Both the position numbers and the translations under genes were made by a program. A stretch of DNA of 64,000 nt from the NCBI RefSeq assembly GCF_001667275.1, contig NZ_LZHV01000064.1, positions 1-64,000 of the forward strand, in the 5' to 3' direction. Source of the stretch: Mycobacterium sp. ACS4054 (GTDB lineage Bacteria > Actinomycetota > Actinomycetes > Mycobacteriales > Mycobacteriaceae). How positions within the stretch are numbered: position 1 is the stretch's first letter; each line of letters opens with the position of its first letter. Under the pieces are notes generated by a model. That model was not told the origin of the DNA. It did no database searches and was given only the letters and a program-made list of their open reading frames with translations. Positions 16,842 to 25,030 of this stretch are shown here, piece after piece.

Positions 16842-18347
16842 TCAGCCGTAGGCGTCCCACCACGTGTGCAGGTCCTCGACGCTGGCCGGGTCGCCGGACA
16901 CGTCGCTGAGCATGAGCTTCTCGTCGTTGGTCCAGATCACGTTCGGGTGATTGTTGTAGGTGCCGCAGGCGATCAGCCCGGCCATGTCGTTGGGCGTCTG
17001 GTCGTAGTGCCAGCTGACGGGCGAGCGTCCCTCGCCGGGGCAGTTCACCAGGCTGACGTTCGCGATGTCGTCGTTGAAGGCCTTCTTCAGCCGGTCGGGC
17101 GTCGCGAACAGCCCATAGGTGGCCCGGCTGGGGCCGCCGGGCTGGGTGTTCTGCCCGCAGGTCACCATCGCCACCGCGTGCACCCAGATGCTGCCCGACT
17201 CGGGGGTGGCGGGCGTGCACGTGCCGGCCAGGTAGCCGGGCGGGAGCAGGCTGATCAGCCGGGCCTGTTGGTCGTTGGGGGCGGCCGATGACGGCGGTGG
17301 GGTTTTCGCGACCGTCGCCTTGGCGTGCCGCTGGCCGGAGGGTTTGAGCGCCAGCCAGATCCCGACGGCGCCGACGGCGGCGACGGCCACCACGGCGGCG
17401 GCGACGATCGGCCAGCGGTGGCGCCCGCGCGGCTCGGCCTGCTGCCCGAGTCCGGTTGCGGGAGAGACGATTTCACTTTCCCGCAGGATCGTCTCGGCGC
17501 GTTCGCGCTCGGGGCTGCTGAGCGCCCTGTGCGCGGCCTCGGCGAGGGCGCCGGCGGTGGGGTAGCGCTCGATCGGATTCTTGGCCATGCCGCCGGCGAC
17601 CACCGAGTCGAACGCCGGGCTCACGCCGGACCCGTGCTCGCTGGGCTTGGGAATGGGCTGCATCATGTGCGCGCTGATCAGCGTCGCGGTGCTGTCGCCA
17701 CGGTAGGGCGGCGCGCCGGTCAGGCATTCATACAGCACGCACGCCAGCGCGTAGACGTCGGCGCGGGGGGTTACCTCCTCGCTCGAAAACCGTTCGGGCG
17801 CCATGTATTTCATGGTGCCGACCGCGGTTCCCAGTTGGGTGAGTTTCTCGTCGGACGTCGCGCTGGCGATCCCGAAGTCGGCGAGGTAGGCGAAGTCGTC
17901 GCCGGTGATCAGGATGTTCTGCGGTTTGACGTCGCGGTGGGTCACGCCGGCGGCGTGCGCGGCGTCGAGGGCCGAGGCGATCTGGTGGATGATGGCCACC
18001 GCCCGCGGCGCCGGAAGCGGTCCGTCCCGTTCCAGCAGGCTGGCCAGATCGACGCCCTCGATGAGGCGCATCTCGAGATACAGTTGCCCGTCGATCTCGC
18101 CGTAATCGTGGATCGGGACCACGTGGGGCTCGAGCAGCCGGCCCGTGATGCGGGCCTCGCGTTCCATGCGCTTGCGGAACACCGGATCCTGGCTGAAGGT
18201 GTGTGACATCAGCTTCAGCGCCACCGTCCACTGCTTGACGGTGTGCTCGGCCTCGTAGACCTCGCCCATCCCGCCGCGGCCGAGCAGCCGCTTGAGGCGG
18301 TAGGGGCCGAACATCGTCCCGACCCGCGAGCCCTGCGCGCCGGTCAT
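16842..18347 (-). CDS. Receptor Ser/Thr protein kinase with PknH-like sensor domain
   Basis: A 501-residue membrane kinase. Residues 13-275 form the Hanks-type kinase: glycine loop GRGGMGEVYEAEH, catalytic Lys45, HRDVKPQN (Asp139), DFG 157-159, and an APE motif in KYMAPERF. A single membrane segment lies at about 312-334, then a Pro/Ala linker and an extracytoplasmic domain (361-501) with several cysteines (TCTPAT, VTCGQN, VNCPGE, IACGTY) and a final DLHTWWDAYG. The cysteine spacing and length resemble the PknH C-terminal sensor family. It is the last gene of a minus-strand group with the DUF1707 protein and the second kinase. The ligand and targets are unknown. Confidence 0.88.
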   Translation of the reverse strand: MTGAQGSRVGTMFGPYRLKRLLGRGGMGEVYEAEHTVKQWTVALKLMSHTFSQDPVFRKRMEREARITGRLLEPHVVPIHDYGEIDGQLYLEMRLIEGVDLASLLERDGPLPAPRAVAIIHQIASALDAAHAAGVTHRDVKPQNILITGDDFAYLADFGIASATSDEKLTQLGTAVGTMKYMAPERFSSEEVTPRADVYALACVLYECLTGAPPYRGDSTATLISAHMMQPIPKPSEHGSGVSPAFDSVVAGGMAKNPIERYPTAGALAEAAHRALSSPERERAETILRESEIVSPATGLGQQAEPRGRHRWPIVAAAVVAVAAVGAVGIWLALKPSGQRHAKATVAKTPPPSSAAPNDQQARLISLLPPGYLAGTCTPATPESGSIWVHAVAMVTCGQNTQPGGPSRATYGLFATPDRLKKAFNDDIANVSLVNCPGEGRSPVSWHYDQTPNDMAGLIACGTYNNHPNVIWTNDEKLMLSDVSGDPASVEDLHTWWDAYG

Positions 18348-18375
18348 CGCCTGACTCCCTTCGCGATCAAACTTG

Positions 18376-19203
18376 TCAGCGGGCCGGGGGCGAGACCTGC
18401 GTGACGGTGCCGTCCGGGGCCAACGCGATGGTGCCGGACAGGGCGCCGTCGGAGACGTTGATGCGCAGGTTCAGGCCGCCGTCCTTGCGCGACTCGATCG
18501 CCAGGAACACCCGGTTGGCGTCGTAGACGTGCAGCGTCTGGGGCGCCTGCTGCACGACGCCGACGACCGCTTGCACGTCGAACTTGCCGAGGTCGCCGAC
18601 CGTCAAGCGGGAGGGCACGGAGCTCTTGGATCCCACGCTCGCCCAATTGCCGTCGCGGTACAGCCAGGTCACCAGCTTCTGGGCGTTCGCGGTGTCGGGT
18701 CGCTGGACCACCACCTGGTCCTGATAGATGTTCAGTTGGTAGCCCAGCGTGTCGCCGAACTGGGCCCGCATCTGGGCCAGCACCCCGGTCACCCCGCTCA
18801 GCGATAACAGCTGCGGCGGCGGGGGTGTCGGGCTGGTGGTCGCGGCCGAGGGGGCGCTCGCCGCCGTGGCGGTGGAGGTGCTCGACGACGCCGTCGGCGC
18901 CGAGTCGGTGTCGCGTTGCAGCGCCCAGGTGGTGCCGGCGCCGAGCAGCACGACGGCCACGGCCGCGGCGATCCAGACCCGGCGGTCGATCCGCGATGGC
19001 GACGCCGGCGAGACGGCCGGGTGCGCCTGCAGGTCCGTCACCAGCGATTGCAGCTCACGCAGCGTCGTGGCCCGGGTGGCGGCGCTCACTCGTTCGCGGT
19101 GCTCTTCGGTGGACAGCTGGCCGTCACCGAGCGCCGCGTCGAGCAGCTGGCACGTCCGGTTGCGGTCGTCGTCGGTCGCCCTGATGTCATCGCTCATCGT
19201 CAT
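18376..19203 (-). CDS. DUF1707-domain single-pass membrane protein
   Basis: A 275-residue protein. The first 60 residues (ATDDDRNRTCQLLDAALGDGQLSTEEHRERV, split here only by description) match the short DUF1707 domain seen at the start of many actinobacterial membrane proteins. A membrane segment (VWIAAAVAVVLLGAGTTWAL) follows at about residues 75-95, then a Ser/Thr/Ala/Pro-rich linker and an outer domain of about 130 residues with no family I recognise. The ATG at 19201-19203 overlaps the upstream kinase stop (ATGA), so it is translationally coupled to that kinase and may be its substrate or accessory subunit. A slightly shorter start, MSDD at 19197, is possible. Confidence 0.8.
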   Translation of the reverse strand: MTMSDDIRATDDDRNRTCQLLDAALGDGQLSTEEHRERVSAATRATTLRELQSLVTDLQAHPAVSPASPSRIDRRVWIAAAVAVVLLGAGTTWALQRDTDSAPTASSSTSTATAASAPSAATTSPTPPPPQLLSLSGVTGVLAQMRAQFGDTLGYQLNIYQDQVVVQRPDTANAQKLVTWLYRDGNWASVGSKSSVPSRLTVGDLGKFDVQAVVGVVQQAPQTLHVYDANRVFLAIESRKDGGLNLRINVSDGALSGTIALAPDGTVTQVSPPAR

Positions 19204-20972
19204 CCGAGGAGCTTCGTCAGCCAGGTCGGGTCGGAATAGTTCACCGACGCGGTGCCGTCCCACACGAACGGGGTGGAGTTGGCGTTGAGCCCGGACAGCG
19301 TCGCGTAACCGGCCGCGGATTTCGCCTTGCCCGAGCCGACGTCGTCTCCGGACTTGATACAGGTCATCACCTCGGCGTCCGCGCCCACGGACTTGGCCAG
19401 TTGCGCCAGTTCGCCGTCGGTGCGGTCCTCCGCGGCGTCCTCGGCCGGCTGGAAGTTGCTGGCGAACAAGCCCGAATAGAAGTCGGTGTACAGCTTCGGG
19501 TCGTTTTGCGCGGCCACGCAGTACGACGCCGCCACGGCCCGCGTCGAGTAGTTCTTGCTGTGTGACTTGTCGTCGAGAAAGTCGAGCAGGTGGTAGCGCA
19601 CCGCGAGCTTCTTGTTGTTCACGGCGGTTTCGATGTCCCCCGCGTTCGACCGGATGAAGCTTCCGCACGGCGGGCAGATGGGTTCGTTGAAGATGTCGAT
19701 CGTCGTCGCGGCCGCCGAGCTGCCGACGAACACGCCGTCGTCGAGGACGCGGAGCGCGACGGCGTCCGCCGGTGGCGGGGGTTTGGTCGGCGTCGTCGTC
19801 GGCGGCGACGACGGCTCCCACGGCCGCGCGACGGCGAGGACCACGCCGACGATGGCCACCAGGGCGACGCCGGCGGCGCCGGCCCACAGCCACGGCTTCC
19901 TGCTCGGCCGCGGCGGTTGACCCCACGGCGTCCCGGTGGTGGCGGGCCCCCAGGTGGGGGAGCGGCCCCAGCCCGTCGGCTGGGGCACCGGGGGCGTCGG
20001 CGCCCACATCGGGCCCGACGACGGGGCGTACGCGGGCGGAGCCTGGGGGACCCCCGAGGGCCGCTGTTCGGCGGGCGCGGCCGGTATCCGTGCGACTTGG
20101 CTGCGCTGCAGGATGTCGGTGGCCCGGTCCTGGTCCGGCTCGGCCAGCGCCGCGTACGCCGCCGACGACAGGTCCCCGCAGGTGGCGTAGCGATCCGCGG
20201 GGTCCTTGGCCATGCCGCGGGCGATCACCCCGTCGAAGGCCGCGGGGATGGCGGGCCGCGCGGCGCTGGGCTTGGGGATCGCCTGGTGCAGGTGGGCGCC
20301 CATCACGCTGATCTGGTCGCCGGTGTAGGGCGGGGACCCGGTCAGGCATTCGTACAAGACGCAGGCCAGCGCGTAGATGTCGGCCCGCTGGGTCACCTCG
20401 GAGTCGCTGAACCGCTCCGGGGCCATGTACTTGACCGTGCCCACCGTGGTGCCGATCTGCGTCAGCTTCTCGTCGGCGGTGGCGCTGGCGATCCCGAAGT
20501 CGACCAGGTAGGCGAAGTCCTCGCCGCTCACCAGGATGTTCTCCGGCTTCACGTCGCGATGCAGGACCCCGGCGGCGTGGGCGGCGTCCAGCGCCGAGCC
20601 GATCTGGCGCACGATCGCCACCGCCCGGGGCGGGGCGAGCGGCCCGTACCGGCTCAGCATCGAGGCCAGGTCTTTGCCGTCGATCAGGCGCATGTCGACG
20701 TAGAGCTGGCCGTCGATCTCGCCGAAGTCGTGGATCGGGACGACGTGGGGTTCCTGCAGCCGGCCCGCGGTGCGGGCCTCGCGCTGCATCCGGGAGCGGA
20801 AGACCGGGTCGTTGGACAGCGTCTGCGACATCAGCTTGAGCGCGACGGTGCGCTCCCGGACCGTGTCCTCCGCCTCGTAGACGTCGCCCATGCCGCCGCG
20901 GCCGATCAGCCGCCGCAGCCGATAGGGCCCGAACTGCGAACCCTCCCGCGTATCCGCGGTCGTGTCACCCAT
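19200..20972 (-). CDS. Receptor Ser/Thr protein kinase with DsbA-like thioredoxin sensor (PknE-like)
   Basis: A 590-residue kinase. Residues 13-275 are the kinase domain: GRGGMGDVYEAED, Lys46, HRDVKPEN (Asp140), DFG 158-160, KYMAPERF. A long Pro/Gly-rich linker (300-358) leads to a membrane segment at 361-383. The outer domain (about 405-590) is a DsbA/DsbG-type thioredoxin fold with a CPPC active site at 433-436 and a second Cys in AASYCVAAQ. M. tuberculosis PknE has the same layout (kinase plus DsbG-like domain), so a redox-sensing role is likely by family. It heads the kinase-DUF1707-kinase group. The neighbours differ from those I recall at the tuberculosis pknE locus, so orthology is uncertain and I give no symbol. 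Confidence 0.9.
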   Translation of the reverse strand: MGDTTADTREGSQFGPYRLRRLIGRGGMGDVYEAEDTVRERTVALKLMSQTLSNDPVFRSRMQREARTAGRLQEPHVVPIHDFGEIDGQLYVDMRLIDGKDLASMLSRYGPLAPPRAVAIVRQIGSALDAAHAAGVLHRDVKPENILVSGEDFAYLVDFGIASATADEKLTQIGTTVGTVKYMAPERFSDSEVTQRADIYALACVLYECLTGSPPYTGDQISVMGAHLHQAIPKPSAARPAIPAAFDGVIARGMAKDPADRYATCGDLSSAAYAALAEPDQDRATDILQRSQVARIPAAPAEQRPSGVPQAPPAYAPSSGPMWAPTPPVPQPTGWGRSPTWGPATTGTPWGQPPRPSRKPWLWAGAAGVALVAIVGVVLAVARPWEPSSPPTTTPTKPPPPADAVALRVLDDGVFVGSSAAATTIDIFNEPICPPCGSFIRSNAGDIETAVNNKKLAVRYHLLDFLDDKSHSKNYSTRAVAASYCVAAQNDPKLYTDFYSGLFASNFQPAEDAAEDRTDGELAQLAKSVGADAEVMTCIKSGDDVGSGKAKSAAGYATLSGLNANSTPFVWDGTASVNYSDPTWLTKLLG

Positions 20973-21071
20973 CCCGACTCCTCAGTCACCGACCGTGCGC
21001 AGGCATAAGGCTAAGGTTTCGCCGGCCGGAGGGCACGACGAATAGCGAAAGCCAGCTGGTTGGGCAACCGA

Positions 21072-21407
21072 TTAATCGTCGTCACCGGTGGTGCGTTCGC
21101 GCAGCCCCTCGCGTGACAGCGCCCGGACGAATCCGAACGCCTGCATCCCGGCGGGGCCGGGGTTTTCGGTGATCCAGTCGTTGATCCTGCCCAGCGCGTT
21201 CGCCAGATCGTCGCGCTTGACGCGGATGAGATAGGTCATTCTGTCGTCGTCCGGATCGTCGAGGGATTCGGCGACGGCGACGGGATTCTTGAAGGCGTAC
21301 GCGATCCCGTGCACGGCGTCGTGGTTCAGCGCCCATTGAACTTCGCTGGGCCGCAGCCGGTTCACCGCCAGATTGCGGTAGTCGTGGTCGTCTTTTGCGC
21401 TGGTCAC
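21072..21407 (-). CDS. Small protein of unknown function
   Basis: A 111-residue soluble, acidic protein with no signal peptide or membrane segment. It contains VNRLRPSEVQWALNHDAVHGIAYAF and ends in a run of acidic residues (TGDDD); I do not recognise a family. It lies upstream of the kinase group on the same strand, 99 bases away, and downstream of the RibD-like gene by 145 bases. Codon usage looks normal for the window and the frame is uninterrupted, which supports a real gene. Confidence 0.6.
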   Translation of the reverse strand: MTSAKDDHDYRNLAVNRLRPSEVQWALNHDAVHGIAYAFKNPVAVAESLDDPDDDRMTYLIRVKRDDLANALGRINDWITENPGPAGMQAFGFVRALSREGLRERTTGDDD

Positions 21408-21552
21408 CTGGCCGATATTCCTCCTCTGTGTGGCTCGAGAAAGTGGACGGCGATGAACTGAAGATGATGCCGCGCAGGCGATTCGATACGCGCACGCAAC
21501 CGGGCATTTCCATCATAGGAAGCGGTGTGGTCGGCTGCATGTCGAGCGGAAT

Positions 21553-22233
21553 TCAGCGGCGATATTTCAAGAACACGTAGTCGTCGCAAGCCAGCGCGTG
21601 CTCGAGGCGCATCGCCACCGGCGCGGGCAGCGCCGACGGGGTGGGCCGGTGGCCCGCGGGCTGGCTCGCGGCGAGTTTGGGGGCCAGCGTCACGCAGATC
21701 TCGGCGACGGCGTCGGCTTCCACCAGCTCGTCCAGCACGGTCGGACCGCCCTCGCACAGGATGCGGTGCATGCCCTGTTCGCGCAGCAGGGCGACGGCGC
21801 GCGCCACGTCGACGGAGTCCTCACCGGCCACCAGGAGCCGCCGGCCGGCGTCGTCGCGCGCGGCCGCGGCGCGCGCGCAGGTGACCACGATCGGGGGCTG
21901 CTCGGGGCGGCTGAACAGCCTCTCGGGGAGCCGGCCGCTGCGGCTGATCACCGCGATCGGGGGCGGCACGGTTCGTTCCGAGTCGGTGAGCCGCACCGGG
22001 CCGTAGTTCTCGGCGCGCGCGGTGCCCGCGCCCACCAGGACGACGTCGGCGAAGCCGCGCAGGATCCTCAGCAGCTGTTGGTCGGTGGGGCACGACAGCG
22101 GGCCGGCCCGGCCGGCGAACGCGGCGGCGCCGTCGGCGCTGAAGATCATGTTGGCCCGCACGCCCCGTGGCGGATCGGCGTAGAACGACGCGAGTTCGGT
22201 GATGTCGGCGACGGTGCCCACCCGGGGGATCAC
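21553..22233 (-). CDS. RibD C-terminal-type (dihydrofolate reductase fold) reductase
   Basis: A 226-residue protein of the pyrimidine reductase/RibD C-terminal family, NAD(P)H-dependent enzymes with a DHFR-like fold. Seen features: RANMIFSADGAAAF near the start, VVLVGAGTARAENYGP, and a nucleotide-binding GMHRILCEGGPTVLDELVEADAV. The zinc deaminase half of riboflavin RibD is absent, so it is a stand-alone reductase whose substrate is not evident. The GTG at 22231-22233 is two bases beyond the stop of the upstream flavin reductase gene, so the two are probably co-transcribed at the tail of the arsenic operon. Confidence 0.78.
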   Translation of the reverse strand: MIPRVGTVADITELASFYADPPRGVRANMIFSADGAAAFAGRAGPLSCPTDQQLLRILRGFADVVLVGAGTARAENYGPVRLTDSERTVPPPIAVISRSGRLPERLFSRPEQPPIVVTCARAAAARDDAGRRLLVAGEDSVDVARAVALLREQGMHRILCEGGPTVLDELVEADAVAEICVTLAPKLAASQPAGHRPTPSALPAPVAMRLEHALACDDYVFLKYRR

Positions 22234-22235
22234 CG

Positions 22236-22733
22236 CTACGCCTCGTGGCCGGCTTCGAAGTCCCGGACGTCGCCAAACGACACCCAGCTTTCCAGTTCGC
22301 GCGGCGGGCTGCCGTCGACGGGCGCGAGCAGATGTCCGACATGGTCGCCCAGCGTGAAACGCTCGAGGATCTCGCCGGCGAACCAGGCGGCCGCGTCGTC
22401 GAGGATGGGCAGCTCCGCCGGGCCGCTGTGCCACGAGCAGCGGTCGAACTTGTCGGTCGTGTCGCCGGTCTGGGTGCCGAACAGCTCCACGGTGTCCAGG
22501 TGGTCGTGGTCGAAGACATGCACCGCGAGGTGGGTCGCCTTGCTAGCGACGCGGAAGGTGTGGTTCTTCTTCGACAGCCCGACCAGGAACCGGGGCGGGT
22601 GAATGCTGGTCTGGCTGGCGAATCCGACCAGGCAGCCCGCCGCGACGCCGTCGGCCCGCGTGGTCACGACGAACATCGGATAGTTGAGCAGGGCGACCAG
22701 CTTTTCGAAGGCGTCTTCTCCCGGTTCGGGCAT
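22236..22733 (-). CDS. Flavin reductase-like domain protein (DIM6/NTAB family)
   Basis: A 165-residue flavin-binding split-barrel protein. The signature is FEKLVALLNYPMFVVTTR near the N-terminus, LVGFASQTSIHPPRFLVGLSK (FMN-binding core) and AVHVFDHDHLDTVELFG, as in FMN/FAD reductases that serve two-component monooxygenases. It may simply bind and reduce FMN. It follows arsI by 46 bases on the same strand, so it could be an add-on to the arsenic operon, perhaps supplying reduced flavin; this is inference from position. Confidence 0.78.
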   Translation of the reverse strand: MPEPGEDAFEKLVALLNYPMFVVTTRADGVAAGCLVGFASQTSIHPPRFLVGLSKKNHTFRVASKATHLAVHVFDHDHLDTVELFGTQTGDTTDKFDRCSWHSGPAELPILDDAAAWFAGEILERFTLGDHVGHLLAPVDGSPPRELESWVSFGDVRDFEAGHEA

Positions 22734-22779
22734 CCGCTCAGTCTTCCCCTTTCGCCCGCCCGGGAATCCGGCGGTGCCC

Positions 22780-23187
22780 TCAGGCTTGGCAGCAGGGTTC
22801 GTCGGTGGTTTCTCCGAACGTGTCGGAGTCCGCGATCACGGTGTAGACCTCCCAGCGCTCGCCGCCGGGGCCCGTCACCCACGTCTTGTCCTGGTTGGCG
22901 TAGCAGCAGGTGGTGTCGAGCTCCTCCTCGGTGACCAGGCCACCCTCGGCCAGGCGGGCGATTTCGGCGTGCACCGTGTCACTGGAGGCGACCTCCACGC
23001 CCAGGTGGTTGAGGCTGCCGCCGTGCCCGGGGTTCTCCAGGAGCACCAGCTTGAGCGGGGGTTCGGCGATCGCGAAGTTGGCGTAGCCGGGCTTGACCTT
23101 GGCCGGTTCGGTGCCGAACAGCTTCGAGTAGAAGGCGATCGCCTCGTCGAGGTCGTCGACGTTGAGGGCGAGTTGCACACGAGACAT
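22780..23187 (-). CDS. arsI: ArsI/CadI family metalloid-responsive vicinal-oxygen-chelate protein
   Basis: A 135-residue glyoxalase-fold protein close to mycobacterial CadI and to ArsI, the Fe(II) enzyme that cleaves the carbon-arsenic bond of trivalent organoarsenicals. It has the VQLALNVDDLDEAIAFYSKLFG start, metal ligands such as His in SLNHLGVEV, the vicinal cysteine pair in TTCCYANQDKTWV that binds the metalloid, and a C-terminal CC (EPCCQA). It sits third behind acr3 and arsC, 23 bases downstream of arsC. CadI, the cadmium-induced name, is the alternative label. Confidence 0.88.
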   Translation of the reverse strand: MSRVQLALNVDDLDEAIAFYSKLFGTEPAKVKPGYANFAIAEPPLKLVLLENPGHGGSLNHLGVEVASSDTVHAEIARLAEGGLVTEEELDTTCCYANQDKTWVTGPGGERWEVYTVIADSDTFGETTDEPCCQA

Positions 23188-23210
23188 GGGGTGTCCTTCC
23201 TTCGGTGCGG

Positions 23211-23624
23211 CTAGGAGGTTGTGGTGGGTAGGAGTTCGGCGATCAGCGCCTCGACGCGCTGGACGATGTCGTCGCGGATCGCACGCACGGTGGCCAGCGG
23301 CTGGCCGGCGGGGTCGGGCACTTTCCAGTCGCGGTAGGACACTCCCGGAAAGTAAGGGCAGGTGTCACCGCAGCCCATGGTGATCACGACGTCGCTGATC
23401 TCAACGTCCGCACCGCTGAGGACTTGCGGCTTGGCCGCAGTGATGTCGATGCCCCGCTCGGCCATGGCTGCGACGGCAACGGGGTTGACCTCGTCGGCCG
23501 GCTGGGTTCCCGCGGAACGGACGTCGATGCGTCCTTCGGACAGCCGACTCAGCAGGGCGGCGGCCATTTGCGAGCGTCCGGCGTTGTGCACGCAGACGAA
23601 CAGGACGCTGGGTCTACCGGTCAT
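23211..23624 (-). CDS. arsC: Arsenate reductase (low-molecular-weight phosphatase fold)
   Basis: A 137-residue reductase turning arsenate into arsenite for export. The LMW-PTP active-site loop VCVHNAGRSQMA is at residues 10-21 (nucleophile Cys in VCVHN), and downstream cysteines in TMGCGDTCPYFPG with the Asp of KVPDPAG complete the arsenate-reductase pattern. The start ATG (23622-23624) lies inside the end of acr3, overlapping it by 11 bases, so translation is coupled. Confidence 0.92.
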   Translation of the reverse strand: MTGRPSVLFVCVHNAGRSQMAAALLSRLSEGRIDVRSAGTQPADEVNPVAVAAMAERGIDITAAKPQVLSGADVEISDVVITMGCGDTCPYFPGVSYRDWKVPDPAGQPLATVRAIRDDIVQRVEALIAELLPTTTS

Positions 23625-24687
23625 CGGCGAAAACCCGTGAACGCAGTGCGAGCGAAACGTACACCAGGCCGACCAGCACCGGCACCTCGATCAACGGGCC
23701 GACAACCCCGGCCAGGGCCTGCCCTGACGTGACACCGTAAGTCGCGACGGCCACCGCGATGGCGAGCTCGAAATTGTTGCCGGCGGCGGTGAACGCGAGG
23801 GTGGCGGTGCGGGCGTAGCCGAGGCGCAGCGCGTGTCCCAGTGCGTAGCCGCCCGCCCACATGATCGCGAAGTAGGCCAGCAGCGGAACCGCGATGCGGG
23901 CCACGTCCCACGGTCGGGAAGTGATCTGATGACCTTGCAGCGCAAAGAGAATCACGATGGTGAACAACAAGCCGTACAGAGCCCACGGCCCGATGCGGGG
24001 GAGGAACCGCGTCTCGTACCACTGGCGGCCACGGAACCGTTCGCCCAGCCGGCGCGACGAGTACCCGGCCAGCAGCGGCACCCCGAGAAATATGAGCACC
24101 GCCTTGGCGATCTGCCACGGGGAGACGTCGATCCCGGTTCGGGGCAGGTGCAGCCACCCGGGCAGCACCGACAGGTAGAACCAGCCCAGCGCGGCGAACA
24201 TGACCACCTGGAACAGCGAATTCAACGCGACCAGCACGGCCGCGGCCTCACGATCCCCGCAGGCCAGGTCGTTCCAGATGATGACCATCGCGATGCAGCG
24301 CGCCAACCCGACGATGATCAGGCCCGTGCGGTATTCGGGCAGGTCTGGCAGCAGCAACCAGGCCAACGCGAACATCACCGCCGGCCCGACCACCCAGTTG
24401 AGCAACACGGACGAGACCATCAGCTTGCGGTCGCCGGTGACTTCGTCGAGCCGGTCGTAGCGAACCTTGGCCAGCACCGGATACATCATGACCAGCAGGC
24501 CGACCGCGATCGGCAACGAAACACCTTGAACGGCAACCGCACCCAGTGCCGAACCCAGCCCTGGAACGATCCGTCCCAGCAACAGGCCGGCGGCCATCGC
24601 CGCGCCGATCCAGACCGGCAGGAACCGGTCCATGATGGGGAGGCGGGTCGCCGCCGCTGTCGGGGCCGGCGTCGGGGTATTCGTCAT
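23614..24687 (-). CDS. acr3: Arsenite efflux transporter, ACR3 family
   Basis: A 357-residue membrane protein with about ten hydrophobic segments. It carries the ACR3 signatures: GLARCIAMVIIWNDLA with the conserved cysteine, and AAGNNFELAIAVAVA. It exports arsenite (and perhaps antimonite) driven by the proton gradient. The ATG (24685-24687) overlaps the arsR stop as ATGA; a longer open frame upstream is an arsR shadow. Order arsR-acr3-arsC-arsI is a standard actinobacterial arsenic operon. Confidence 0.93.
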   Translation of the reverse strand: MTNTPTPAPTAAATRLPIMDRFLPVWIGAAMAAGLLLGRIVPGLGSALGAVAVQGVSLPIAVGLLVMMYPVLAKVRYDRLDEVTGDRKLMVSSVLLNWVVGPAVMFALAWLLLPDLPEYRTGLIIVGLARCIAMVIIWNDLACGDREAAAVLVALNSLFQVVMFAALGWFYLSVLPGWLHLPRTGIDVSPWQIAKAVLIFLGVPLLAGYSSRRLGERFRGRQWYETRFLPRIGPWALYGLLFTIVILFALQGHQITSRPWDVARIAVPLLAYFAIMWAGGYALGHALRLGYARTATLAFTAAGNNFELAIAVAVATYGVTSGQALAGVVGPLIEVPVLVGLVYVSLALRSRVFADDR

Positions 24688-25001
24688 TGGCTCAAGACCG
24701 ACGAAAGCTGTTGCAGCGCTGCGGGAATCACCCAGTAATACACCCAGGTGCCGCGGCGTTCGCAGTCGATCAGCCCCGCCGAGCGCAGCAGCTTGAGGTG
24801 ATGGGAGATCGTCGGCTGCGACAGGTCGAAGGTGGCCGAGATTTCGCAGACGCACGCCTCGCCGCCTGGGTGGCCGGCAATCAGGCTCAACAACCGCAGG
24901 CGCACCGGGTCGCCCAGCGCCTTGAACATCGCCGCCAGCTCGACCGCCTGGGACTCGGCCATCGTCCCCAGCGCCGGACAGCACGCCCGTTGATTCGACA
25001 T
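24684..25001 (-). CDS. arsR: ArsR/SmtB-type metalloregulator
   Basis: A 105-residue winged-helix repressor. The helix-turn-helix is TFDLSQPTISHHLKLLRSAGLI and the wing ERRGTWVYYW. A CVC pair precedes it (GGEACVCEIS), like the classic ELCVCDL arsenite-binding site, and an extra N-terminal Cys-Cys (QRACCPAL) could add ligands. By family it would repress its own operon until arsenite binds. AAGGATG provides the ribosome site just ahead of the start. Only 24 bases separate it from the upstream permease stop. Confidence 0.92.
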   Translation of the reverse strand: MSNQRACCPALGTMAESQAVELAAMFKALGDPVRLRLLSLIAGHPGGEACVCEISATFDLSQPTISHHLKLLRSAGLIDCERRGTWVYYWVIPAALQQLSSVLSQ

Positions 25002-25030
25002 CCTTCTATATAAACACTTATCGAATCAAT
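25002..25030 (-). promoter_or_regulatory. Candidate arsenic operon promoter/operator
   Basis: An unusually AT-rich stretch directly upstream of arsR. On the minus strand it reads ATTGATTCGAT (25030-25020), a near-palindrome with one mismatch (ATTGA / TCGAT), then GTGTTTATATAGAAGG leading into the start codon. TATATA could be the -10. It overlaps the last bases of the permease gene. Assignment to ArsR is by position only. Confidence 0.5.

Noticed and set aside
20020..20070. GC-rich palindromic string in the proline-rich linker of the PknE-like kinase
   Set aside because: It resembles a dispersed repeat but is translated in frame as part of a normal Pro-rich linker; no boundary can be shown.
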